The notes under the pieces were generated by a model, which worked only from the letters and a program-made list of their open reading frames with translations, ran no database searches and was not told the DNA's origin. Source: Verrucomicrobiaceae bacterium (lineage in GTDB: Bacteria; Verrucomicrobiota; Verrucomicrobiia; Verrucomicrobiales; Akkermansiaceae). From it: a stretch of DNA of 64,000 bases. Made by a program: the position numbers and the translations under genes. Position 1 is the first letter of the stretch, and every line of letters begins with the position of its first letter. The DNA lies in contig JAIXQH010000044.1 of assembly GCA_027484055.1 (NCBI GenBank), forward strand, positions 62,001 to 126,000. The letters are read 5' to 3'. Shown here piece by piece: positions 46,361 through 54,063 of this stretch.

Positions 46361-47313
46361 AGCTCCACCCACATTCGCCCTTCCCGCCGGCGCAGGCGAG
46401 CGCCACCCGGTAGGTTGATCGACGCCGCATTCTCCACCTCCAGCAGCTCCAGCCCCCGCTCCAGCAAGCGGCGGTCCACGCCTCGGATGCCCTGATCCAG
46501 TAAGAACCTCCGCAGCGCGATTCGCTGCACCACCACGGGTAAACTCCGCAGCACCGCAAGGTGCAGCCGGCCCTGTGGATCTCTCACCTGCGCCTGCTCC
46601 AGAGCCCAGTCCTCCAGCGCCTCAGCCTCGGCCGCATCACCCGCCGCCCGAGCGAATGCCGCGACGGCATCTCGCCCAGCGATCTCCCGCAGGCTGGGAA
46701 AAATCTCATTCCGCAGCCGATTCCGGATGCCGATGGGCTCTAAATTACTCGCGTCCTCCCGCCAGCTAATGCCCCGCGCCACCAGCCACGCGCGTATTTC
46801 CTCACGCCGCAGCGCCAGCAAAGGCCGCTGTAGCTCCAGCTCCACGCCACTTTCCGTCATCAGCACTTGCACCTCGCGCATCCCCTTCCAGCCATTCGAG
46901 CCACGGAGTAGATTCCATAAAACCGTCTCCGCTTGGTCGTCCGCATGATGCGCCAGCAGCACCGTCTTAGTTTCGAATTTACCCGCGCATTCCGCGAAAA
47001 AGTCGTGCCGCAGCCCGCGCGCAGCGGTTTCTAGCGACTCCCCACGCTGCGCCATCCGCCCAATCACATCCGCTCTTCCCACCTCACAGACCAGCCCCAT
47101 CTGACCCGCCAGATCCTTCACGAACTCAGCATCCCCCGCCGAGGCCTCACCCCGGAGGCCATGGTCTAGGTGGCAGACCACCAGCTCCTTAAATCCCTCT
47201 GCCACCAATAAATGCAGCAGCCCCACCGAGTCAGCACCGCCAGACACGCCCACCAACCAGCGCTCACCACGCGTGGCTTGTGCGAACCATGGCGCTTTTT
47301 CGGTGACCGTCAC
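46357..47313 (-). CDS. tilS: tRNA(Ile)-lysidine synthase
   Basis: A 318-residue enzyme with a GTG start. The PP-loop SGGADS is at 24-29, followed by [20 protein letters not shown] and [21 protein letters not shown], all diagnostic. It adds lysine to C34 of the AUA-decoding tRNA(Ile), changing its specificity from Met to Ile. It is shorter than E. coli TilS but carries the N-terminal catalytic domain and part of a C-terminal substrate-binding region. Confidence 0.94.
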   Translation of the reverse strand: MTVTEKAPWFAQATRGERWLVGVSGGADSVGLLHLLVAEGFKELVVCHLDHGLRGEASAGDAEFVKDLAGQMGLVCEVGRADVIGRMAQRGESLETAARGLRHDFFAECAGKFETKTVLLAHHADDQAETVLWNLLRGSNGWKGMREVQVLMTESGVELELQRPLLALRREEIRAWLVARGISWREDASNLEPIGIRNRLRNEIFPSLREIAGRDAVAAFARAAGDAAEAEALEDWALEQAQVRDPQGRLHLAVLRSLPVVVQRIALRRFLLDQGIRGVDRRLLERGLELLEVENAASINLPGGARLRRREGRMWVEL

Positions 47314-47376
47314 GAAGGCGATTATCTGTCCGATTCAAGGCTTGGCAACAGCCATAATTCTCATGAAAGTCCAGCC

Positions 47377-48165
47377 ATGCAAACCGCAGCTTACCTAAAA
47401 GATCTCTTCGACCTCTCTGGAAAAACCGCCGTCATCATTGGTGGCACTGGCGAACTTTGTGGCACGATGGCCGTCGGCCTAGCCCGCGCCGGTGCCGAAG
47501 TCGTGCTCGGTGGACGGATCCCGGAAAAGGCCGAAAAACGCCTCGCGGAAATCGAAAGCTACCACGGCAAGGGCTACTTCGTTCCCGTGGACGTCACCTC
47601 CCGCGACTCACTGCACCACCTGCTCGACACCGTGCTCGAGCGCTCCGGCCAAGTGGATATCCTCATCAACGGTGCGGGCACCAACTCCCCCACCCCCTTC
47701 CTCGACATCTCCGAAGAGGAATACCAGCGGATCATCGACACCAACCTCTCCGCCATCTTCCGCGCCTGCCAGGTCTTCGGCCAATACTTCATCGACGAGT
47801 CGCGCCCAGCCTCGATCATCAACCTCGGCTCCATTTCCGGCCTCAATCCCCTCTCCCGGGTCTTTACCTACTCCGCTTCCAAGGCCGCCGTCCACAACCT
47901 CACCCGCAACCTCGCTCGCGAATGGGCGGACAAGGACATCCGCGTCAACACCCTGGTCCCTGGCTTTTTCCCCGCCGAACAAAACCGCAAAGTGCTAGAT
48001 GAAACGCGCGTGCTCGACATCCTCCGCCAGACCCCAGCCTCCCGCTTCGGCAACGCAGACGAACTCATCGGCGCGACCCTGCTGCTCGCCTCCGCCAAAG
48101 CCGGCTCCTTCATCACCGGCATGGAAATGATCGTAGACGGCGGCTTCCAAGCGATGTCGATTTGA
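47377..48165 (+). CDS. Short-chain dehydrogenase/reductase
   Basis: A 262-residue classical SDR. The ATG at 47377 gives [20 protein letters not shown]; upstream codons overlap tilS and are unlikely. The cofactor loop is GGTGELCG (22-29), an NNAG-position segment is INGAGTNSP, and the catalytic Ser-Tyr-Lys set is in LGSISG and YSASKAA (Tyr165, Lys169). The sequence is closest in style to D-mannonate/fructuronate oxidoreductases of sugar-acid metabolism; the exact substrate cannot be fixed from sequence. Confidence 0.87.
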   Translation: MQTAAYLKDLFDLSGKTAVIIGGTGELCGTMAVGLARAGAEVVLGGRIPEKAEKRLAEIESYHGKGYFVPVDVTSRDSLHHLLDTVLERSGQVDILINGAGTNSPTPFLDISEEEYQRIIDTNLSAIFRACQVFGQYFIDESRPASIINLGSISGLNPLSRVFTYSASKAAVHNLTRNLAREWADKDIRVNTLVPGFFPAEQNRKVLDETRVLDILRQTPASRFGNADELIGATLLLASAKAGSFITGMEMIVDGGFQAMSI

Positions 48166-48180
48166 TCTCCAAGGCAGGGA

Positions 48181-48262
48181 CGGAGGTAGGGACTGACCTC
48201 CGGGCAATCCGAGCGAATGAATCGCCCATGCTCCGACGTTCCGGCTTTCTCATTCGCTCGGA
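48181..48262. repeat. Twin hairpins downstream of the SDR gene
   Basis: Two inverted repeats follow the SDR stop. CGGAGGT/ACCTCCG (48181-48187, 48196-48202) is a perfect 7-bp stem. TCCGAGCGAATGA/TCATTCGCTCGGA (48208-48220, 48250-48262) is a perfect 13-bp pair with a 29-base spacer. No T run follows. The right arm continues into GGACCGCTCGGAA, a string that recurs at about 54036-54060, so this is likely a dispersed element and not a simple terminator. The remaining bases to 48334 hold nothing else I recognise. Confidence 0.55.
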
Positions 48263-48334
48263 CCGCTCGGAAATCGGTCTCCGCCTGAAGACTGGGCGCA
48301 TGAATTAACGTCAGAACAGTCGAATTCATCCCGT

Positions 48335-48622
48335 CTTGTGGAAAATGCCATACGTAAAATTACGAATGGCTCCCGCAACATGGAAAATGCCATTCGAAAT
48401 TTGTCGAATACCTCCTGCAACACTGCAAATGCCATTCGGAATTTGTCGAATGCCTCCTGCAACACTGCAAATGGCATTCGGAATTTGTCGAATGGCTCCT
48501 GCAACACTGCAAATGCCGTTCGGAATTTGTCGAATGGCTACTGCGACACTGCACGTGCCATTCGGAATTTATCGAATGACTCCTGCAACACTGCAAATGC
48601 CATTCGGAAAACTCCGAACGCC
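48335..48622 (+). repeat. 42-bp tandem repeat array (about seven units)
   Basis: Five well-aligned 42-bp units run back to back at 48377, 48419, 48461, 48503 and 48545, with degenerate units at 48335 and 48587. The consensus begins AACACTGCAAATGCCATTCG and continues GAATTTGTCGAATGGCTCCT plus GC. Each unit carries an internal inverted repeat, (GC)CATTCG ... CGAATG(GC). The unit length is a multiple of three, so several reading frames stay open through the array on both strands. Confidence 0.93.
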
Positions 48623-48742
48623 ATTTTCCGCACGACTAGGCATGATCGGAATTTTCCGAAAACTGGTTTTCATATGAACAACTATAATAGCCAAACTCCT
48701 TGTGGTTCTGCCGCAAAACCGCTATTTGCAATGGGCGTATGA
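48338..48742 (+). CDS. Possible 14-residue-repeat protein encoded by the tandem array
   Basis: From a GTG at 48338 a frame of 134 residues reads as 14-residue repeats of the type NAIRNLSNASCNTA, with Asn, Ser, Thr and one Cys per unit, then a non-repetitive tail. Its stop overlaps the ATG of the next gene as ATGA (48739-48742), which would fit translational coupling. Against it: another plus-strand frame and two minus-strand frames are also open because the unit is 42 bp, so openness proves little. No family is recognised. Confidence 0.3.
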   Translation: MENAIRKITNGSRNMENAIRNLSNTSCNTANAIRNLSNASCNTANGIRNLSNGSCNTANAVRNLSNGYCDTARAIRNLSNDSCNTANAIRKTPNAIFRTTRHDRNFPKTGFHMNNYNSQTPCGSAAKPLFAMGV

Positions 48743-49446
48743 TCAACATTCAACGACTCTTCCAAAATCACTTCGCTAGCGTGGAAATCAGCGCTGAGGA
48801 ACTCCGCCAGTTCACCGAAGACCATCTTGGCAAACTCAAGGCCCTTCCCGCCCTCCCCGTCAATCTCACCGCCTTGCTGGCTCCCACCCAGTCTGCGTTC
48901 GATGCCTTCGACGAGAAGATTTCCGCCCGCACCACCCTCCAAGCCACCCAATCCGGCGGCACCATCACCAAGGACGAGGCGCTGCAACTTTTCCGCACCA
49001 CCGTCCGCCAGCGTGAAGGCCGGGTGAAAGACAAGTTCGACAAAGGCAGCGGTCCATACGCCGAGTTTTTCCCGCAAGGCATCATGGAATACAGCAGGGC
49101 CCGCCTCGGCCAGGTTGCTGGCCTGCTCGAACGCCTCATCGCCGCAGCCGGCAAATACCAAGCCCAACTCGGTCCCGAGCTTCTCGCCGAGTTCACCACC
49201 CTGAAAACCACCTTCGCCAAAGCCCGCGATGGCCAAGTGGACACCAAGGGCGATCTCGCCCAAGCCCGCGCGAACCTCGCCGCAACTCGCACAGACTTGG
49301 AACTCCAACTCGGGAAAAACCTCCTCACCATCGCCCTCCACCACCTCGGCCACCCCGAACGCGCCGTGGACTATTTCAACCAATCCCTGCTCGAAGACCC
49401 GACGAGAAATAATGAGGACAAGGTGGTTGTGAAACCGAAGAGTTAA
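48739..49446 (+). CDS. Helical protein of unknown function
   Basis: A 235-residue protein; the ATG at 48739 (MINIQRLFQNHFASVEISAE) is chosen over upstream codons. It is almost wholly alpha-helical, with ITKDEALQLFRTTVRQREGR, a central KDKFDKGSGPYAEFFPQGIM and a charged helical tail that ends in a TPR-like LTIALHHLGHPERAVDYFNQ. No signal peptide or membrane segment is seen. I do not recognise the family. It lies directly after the 42-bp array and is followed by a strong terminator. Confidence 0.75.
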   Translation: MINIQRLFQNHFASVEISAEELRQFTEDHLGKLKALPALPVNLTALLAPTQSAFDAFDEKISARTTLQATQSGGTITKDEALQLFRTTVRQREGRVKDKFDKGSGPYAEFFPQGIMEYSRARLGQVAGLLERLIAAAGKYQAQLGPELLAEFTTLKTTFAKARDGQVDTKGDLAQARANLAATRTDLELQLGKNLLTIALHHLGHPERAVDYFNQSLLEDPTRNNEDKVVVKPKS

Positions 49447-49470
49447 GGAAATTCGCCCGCCCCCTTAACA

Positions 49471-49506
49471 AACCCGCCCCAGCACACCGCTGGGGTGGGT
49501 TTTTTT
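49471..49506 (+). terminator. Strong intrinsic terminator
   Basis: AACCCGCCCCAGC pairs with GCTGGGGTGGGTT (one G-T pair) around a 5-base loop, followed by a run of T residues (49500-49506). It ends the gene at 48739-49446 and faces the convergent gene whose stop is at 49533. Confidence 0.9.
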
Positions 49507-49532
49507 GTGGCTTCGAAATCGGTCGTAGAGGT

Positions 49533-50429
49533 TTAAGCACGTTTCTTTTTCCGAACAAGCCAGCCGACTACCGCTACGAGGAGCACCGAAAGACTGGTAA
49601 TCCATAGCCATGAACGATCCTGACTTTTTGGGGATACTAACACAGACTCGGGAGTCACAGAAATCGGTGCTTTCGGAACCACTTCCCCAGGCGGTAGAGA
49701 AATCGGAATCGTCTCCCAGGTGCCGTCGGGCTTAAAGCGATATTCTGATTTCTGGCCCACGAAGGAAAAGCTGCGTTTGCCGGATTTGACTTCTTCCCAC
49801 CACGCCCGAGTGTCAGCGAGAATCTCATCAGGGTTATCATTTCTCCTGTCCTCGGCGACAGGAGGGTTGCGCAGTCCGCTTCGCATCAAGGTATAAGCTG
49901 ATCCATACGAATTTGCTCGTGAATTATCACCCCAATCACTATCCGGGGATCGAAGTGGCACGGGAGTGTCGATGTCGTCAGCGAGAAATTCACCAAGAAC
50001 ACGAACAGTTTCCGGACTAGGCAAGCAACTTAAGATCTCGAAAATCAGAGTCCGGTTAAAATCATAATTACCTCTTGGCCCTACATTGGTTGGATAACTG
50101 GCAACGGCTTTTTGCTCAGCAATTATTTTATCGGCAAAATATTGTGCATGCATAGGAATTGACAGCAGTTCACGTTGCAAATCATTATAAATTAAATCGA
50201 CGGAAGAGCTATGCCCTTCGAGCTTTCTTCTGTAACCCATATTACGAAGGCCCAAAGCCAATTTTTCAATTTTTTCCTTATCGGTCAATTTCTGAGCGGA
50301 TACCAAATTTTCTTTCCAAAGCAAAACTTGCTTGGCCTCTGTGGCCAAGCTTTCCTCAGTGCGAGAGAAAGAAAAATCACCCGTTATTATGAGGGTTAAG
50401 TATATACATATGATTAATATATTCTTCAT
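49533..50429 (-). CDS. Secreted or membrane-tethered protein of unknown function
   Basis: A 298-residue protein with an N-terminal signal (about 1-20) and a C-terminal helix WLWITSLSVLLVAVVGWLVR followed by KKKRA, so the body should be exported and anchored in the inner membrane. A HEAT-like segment FNRTLIFEILSCLPSPETVR leads to VLGEFLADD. The gene is AT-richer in its 5' half than neighbouring genes. The start shares one base with the stop of the metzincin-like gene. No function is known; coupling to the protease gene suggests a joint role. Confidence 0.72.
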   Translation of the reverse strand: MKNILIICIYLTLIITGDFSFSRTEESLATEAKQVLLWKENLVSAQKLTDKEKIEKLALGLRNMGYRRKLEGHSSSVDLIYNDLQRELLSIPMHAQYFADKIIAEQKAVASYPTNVGPRGNYDFNRTLIFEILSCLPSPETVRVLGEFLADDIDTPVPLRSPDSDWGDNSRANSYGSAYTLMRSGLRNPPVAEDRRNDNPDEILADTRAWWEEVKSGKRSFSFVGQKSEYRFKPDGTWETIPISLPPGEVVPKAPISVTPESVLVSPKSQDRSWLWITSLSVLLVAVVGWLVRKKKRA

Positions 50430-52753
50430 TAATTATCTCCGTTTGGACGTGTACTCAACCACAATTCAGCTTTGTCCCATTCTGATTTTACAAGTAGTCG
50501 AGAATTAGAGTCGGCATTTTGACCACTGCACATTAAGCGCAATTTTCTGTTTGTACCTTCGAGCGTTGCTGGTCCCTGATCTAAATCAGGGTGACCTTTG
50601 CCTATCATTATGTGACCAATTTCATGAGCCATGTCTCTAATGACATCTGCTGGCTCCCGTATTTGGGCAGCTGAACCAGCGCCCTGTCCTAAAGTGACCA
50701 CAGCTCTATTTTTATAGATTCCAGAATTGGGTTCACTTGGGGGGTATGAATTTCCTCCTACTGCTCCATAGCCATTAGGAGCTGATGAATCTTGAAATAA
50801 GTAATAGACGTCTCGTATTAAATAAATATTTATGTCAAAATCACCATCATAATATTGATCCATCATGGCTTTTTCAGAGGCTCCTTGTGACCATGTGATG
50901 TTTGCAGCCTGATTATCTTGGTAATCGAACGTGACGGATGGTTTGATCACAACATCCATCCAAGCATTTAGTTGATACGCTAAGTATTTATTTAGCCCGG
51001 CCTCTAGGTTTTTTCTCCCCTCTTCCGAAGATGTCATTGGATCTACAGTGGAATTTTTGCGCACTTGCCAGACGGCTACTTTCACCTTGCGGTTCTTCAT
51101 GACCTTGACGCGGATCGGTAAATCAACCACAGACTCTTCGGTGCCGACTTTGAAAACGGGTGTCTTGTCATCGCTTGAATTCGCCGTTCCATGCCATGCG
51201 ACGGTGGGTTCGTTTCCTGCACGCGGAGAGATGATTGCTGGAGATGGCTTTACGTCGGGGCAACTGATTTTTAGCCGAGTCCCTGTGGGTAGAGGGATTT
51301 TAAATTGCATAGCGTTATTGCACTTTTGATTGGTTCCAGGAACGTTTCCAGCAGGTGCCATGATCCAATAGTAGGGTTGGTGACCGATATCAGAAGTGAC
51401 GGTATCTCTCGAAGTGATGTCAACCCCAGTTGCGGGAATGTTATCGCCCATCCGCACGGGCACTAGTGCGAGGTCTTTGGCAACTCCATACTCTTCAGCA
51501 ATCTCAGACTCTGGCGTGTTAATTTCCTCGAAGTGTGAGTATTTATTACCTATTGCTATGGTGAAGTCCTTGCTGATGAGGTGTGGGTTTGCGAGGCTCT
51601 GAGTATTTAGGCCAGTGAATTCATTATAGCGGGTTAGCACCTGAAGAAAGTCCCGCGTGAAATGTCTGGGATAACTGTTTGTGGCATCTGCACGTATTGC
51701 AAACTGATATTTTGCGGTGGATCGCGAGGTTAGCCATAGAGGATCGGCTCCCATGTTAGTGTACTGCTCACTGCCCCCGAGTGCAAATTTGTTGTTGCCG
51801 GCCTCTTTCCATGTGCTTAGGTCATCACCCGTGGTGACTGCCAGATCGACGAACATACCATGTAGCTCCGAACTTGCGTCGCTTTTGGTAAATACTGGAT
51901 TTGAGTCTTCGGATATAGTTTCACCATCTGTATAGGTGAAAATCTTTTGATAATCATTGGTCGCCGTTAAGCTGTCAGGTCGGGCATTAATGGTTTCATC
52001 ATCTTCATCGCCTGGACCATGTAGAATCTTTTTGATTCCGATGGTGTCGCAACCGATTTTAGGGGCAAACAAGGCGAGTAACGAAGCTGAATGGAGTTGC
52101 ACGGAGGCTCCATAATCGCCATACCATTTTATTTGGTTATAGTTCACACCGCGATAGACGAGCTTGATGTCGTCCACAGGATAGGGAGTTGTTCCACCGC
52201 CACCGGGTCCGCCACTTCCAGGTCCACCACCACTTGGTCCTGCACTTGCGCCACCGGCATCCGATCCAACCGGAGTGCCTCCACTGTCGGGATCGGTGGG
52301 GTTGCTTTGATTATACCGTTCATCGAGATCATTGGTGCCATCGTGGTCGGTGTCTGGGTCGAGGGGATTGGTCTGCGTGGAATTGCTCGGCGTGATTTCT
52401 TGGAGGTTGGTGAGGCCGTCGATGTCGAAATCAGCATTATCGAGATCATTGGCGGTTTGGTCGGTATAGTGGAGACGGAAGAATCTCTTGTCGGCAGTGG
52501 CTTCAACTTCGTGGCTGATGAACTGACCGCTGCCGCTTTCGATAAGGGGATACCAATACCATTTGTTGAGATGGTCGGCGGGGTCGGACACTTGCAGAAA
52601 GTAGCAGCGTCCGGCTTTGGCTTGCCATTGGAGAAGCTTCTCGCCGGTGGGAGCTGTTACGATATCGAGGGTTTGGTCGATGCCGTTGGTCTGGGCGTGG
52701 AGGACAGAGAGTCCAGAAACCAGAATCAAGAGGGAGAGGCGGACGAGTTTCAT
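50429..52753 (-). CDS. Secreted metzincin-like metalloprotease with type-3 repeats
   Basis: A 774-residue protein with a signal peptide (1-20, VLHAQ). After an N-terminal domain (about 25-100) come Asp-rich type-3-like repeats (NADFDIDGLTNLQE, DPDTDHDGTNDLDERYNQSN) and a Gly/Pro/Ser linker (about 155-185). The C-terminal domain holds a zinc motif HEIGHIMIGKGHPD at His710-Asp723, and RLMCSG at about 739-744 resembles a metzincin Met-turn. Relative to HExxHxxGxxH there is one additional residue before the third histidine. It lies in a three-gene set with overlapping ends. Confidence 0.75.
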   Translation of the reverse strand: MKLVRLSLLILVSGLSVLHAQTNGIDQTLDIVTAPTGEKLLQWQAKAGRCYFLQVSDPADHLNKWYWYPLIESGSGQFISHEVEATADKRFFRLHYTDQTANDLDNADFDIDGLTNLQEITPSNSTQTNPLDPDTDHDGTNDLDERYNQSNPTDPDSGGTPVGSDAGGASAGPSGGGPGSGGPGGGGTTPYPVDDIKLVYRGVNYNQIKWYGDYGASVQLHSASLLALFAPKIGCDTIGIKKILHGPGDEDDETINARPDSLTATNDYQKIFTYTDGETISEDSNPVFTKSDASSELHGMFVDLAVTTGDDLSTWKEAGNNKFALGGSEQYTNMGADPLWLTSRSTAKYQFAIRADATNSYPRHFTRDFLQVLTRYNEFTGLNTQSLANPHLISKDFTIAIGNKYSHFEEINTPESEIAEEYGVAKDLALVPVRMGDNIPATGVDITSRDTVTSDIGHQPYYWIMAPAGNVPGTNQKCNNAMQFKIPLPTGTRLKISCPDVKPSPAIISPRAGNEPTVAWHGTANSSDDKTPVFKVGTEESVVDLPIRVKVMKNRKVKVAVWQVRKNSTVDPMTSSEEGRKNLEAGLNKYLAYQLNAWMDVVIKPSVTFDYQDNQAANITWSQGASEKAMMDQYYDGDFDINIYLIRDVYYLFQDSSAPNGYGAVGGNSYPPSEPNSGIYKNRAVVTLGQGAGSAAQIREPADVIRDMAHEIGHIMIGKGHPDLDQGPATLEGTNRKLRLMCSGQNADSNSRLLVKSEWDKAELWLSTRPNGDN

Positions 52754-53589
52754 CGTGTGGTTTCTCCCTTCTTTTCGGGTTGTGGCTCGGCGAGGTAGCG
52801 GCTGCCGCGATGGGGGCGGAGGACGAAGGTTTCATCTCGGGGGATGGGCGGGTGCTCCGCTTCCCAAGCGGCGGCGGCTTGCTGGTGCTTGAATCTGGCG
52901 GCTTGGAACTTGGTGAGGCGTTCTTTTTCTGCGGTGATTAAGTCCCGGATGATGGCGAGTGGGGCGGTGGCAATGGTGTTTTTGGGATCGCCAGTGGTGA
53001 TGAGAATTTGGCCGGGCTGGACTTTGGTGAGTTGTGCGGGGTAGCCAAAGCGGCTTTTACGAGTGGTGTCATAGTCCGAGTGCACGAGGAAGACTGAGTA
53101 GGTTTCCTTCTGGTGAACGAAGGTGCCGATGCCAGCCAAGAGGCCGATGTCGAAGCCACAAATGGCTTCGTAGGAGGTGGCGGTGTCTGGATCGGTCCAG
53201 TGGACGATGCTGACCTTGTGGTCATAGACGCTGGCACCGAGGTTGAGGTTGTGCCGCCGCTGGTAGGCGATGCGGGCGAGTTCGACGGGAGTGAAATCGC
53301 GGGCTTGTTTGATGGGTTCCGGCGGTGGTGGCGTTGGAAGATCGGGCAGGGTGGAAGCTTGGCCGCGCTGGAGGGTGAGGGTTTTGCCGTTGCTGCTGGG
53401 AAGGGTGCAGGTGGCATCGACGCGGATGTTGGGCAGGCGTTTGGCTGCGACGGGCGCGGGCGGGGTGAACGCTGGGACGGCTAACGTGTCGGGAATGTAG
53501 GTGCGGGCCGACGCGGGAGTTTTGTCTTGGGAGAAGACGGGCAGGGTGGCGCCGAGGGCTGTCACGAGTAGGAGGGAGGTGCGTTTCAT
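52750..53589 (-). CDS. Secreted protein of unknown function
   Basis: A 279-residue protein. The frame is open to 53796, but the ATG at 53589 begins a good signal peptide (MKRTSLLLVTALGATLPVFS). The mature part has a strand-rich stretch with RLPNIRVDATCTLPSSNGKT, a Pro-rich linker (PDLPTPPPPEPIKQ) and HKVSIVHWTDPDTATSYEAI, then a helical tail rich in Gln/Ala (LTKFQAARFKHQQAAAAWEA). I do not recognise it. Its stop overlaps the protease start by 4 bp (ATGA). Confidence 0.72.
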   Translation of the reverse strand: MKRTSLLLVTALGATLPVFSQDKTPASARTYIPDTLAVPAFTPPAPVAAKRLPNIRVDATCTLPSSNGKTLTLQRGQASTLPDLPTPPPPEPIKQARDFTPVELARIAYQRRHNLNLGASVYDHKVSIVHWTDPDTATSYEAICGFDIGLLAGIGTFVHQKETYSVFLVHSDYDTTRKSRFGYPAQLTKVQPGQILITTGDPKNTIATAPLAIIRDLITAEKERLTKFQAARFKHQQAAAAWEAEHPPIPRDETFVLRPHRGSRYLAEPQPEKKGETTR

Positions 53590-53641
53590 GAGGATTTCGT
53601 GTTCGTTGAGGACGATTTGAAAAGCTCTGGATAACAAAGGG

Positions 53642-53772
53642 CGCGGACTTGACCGCGTCCCGTCAACAGGCACCGACAAGCGCCTCCAAGAAAGACGCGA
53701 CAAGCCGCGCCGATCTGGCGCGACAGCTTTGTATTTCTTGGGGCCTTTGAAGTTTGTCGGTTTCGTTGACGG
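53642..53772. repeat. Long multi-stem inverted repeat in the 474-bp spacer 53590-54063
   Basis: Nested arms fold together: CCGTCAAC (53660) with GTTGACGG (53765), ACCGACAA (53672) with TTGTCGGT (53754), CCAAGAAA (53686) with TTTCTTGG (53734), and CGCGCC (53706) with GGCGCG (53717) around a GATCT loop. A small extra hairpin, CGCGG/CCGCG, is at 53642-53657. The element is about 115 bp and lies in the presumed leader of the gene at 52750-53589. The rest of the spacer holds a 7-bp hairpin (GTCTTTC CCA GAAAGAC, 53841-53857), and near 54000-54060 a string shared with the element at 48181-48262; I see no gene. Confidence 0.75.
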
Positions 53773-54063
53773 CCCAGAAGCTTTTGGTGGTCGCAAAAGC
53801 AGTTATGTTAATTAGATGAAAGTCGTGTTTGTGATGTTGTGTCTTTCCCAGAAAGACGCTCGACCTATTGCCCTAAAACAGGGGTGACGGGAAGGAGTTT
53901 TTGAGGTTTTATGGAAAATCGATGATTCGAGCCTCACTCGAGCCGATCCACGAAGACGTTAAGAGTGTCGCCCTCAACCAAGATGGCAGCATGTGGATGC
54001 TTCGCCGTTCCGGTTTCTCATGAGCTTCCTCATGCGCCGGACCGCTCGGAATTCCGGGCGACG

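Noticed and set aside
48335-48622. CRISPR array
   Set aside because: The 42-bp units are contiguous with no unique spacers between repeats, and no cas gene lies in the window.
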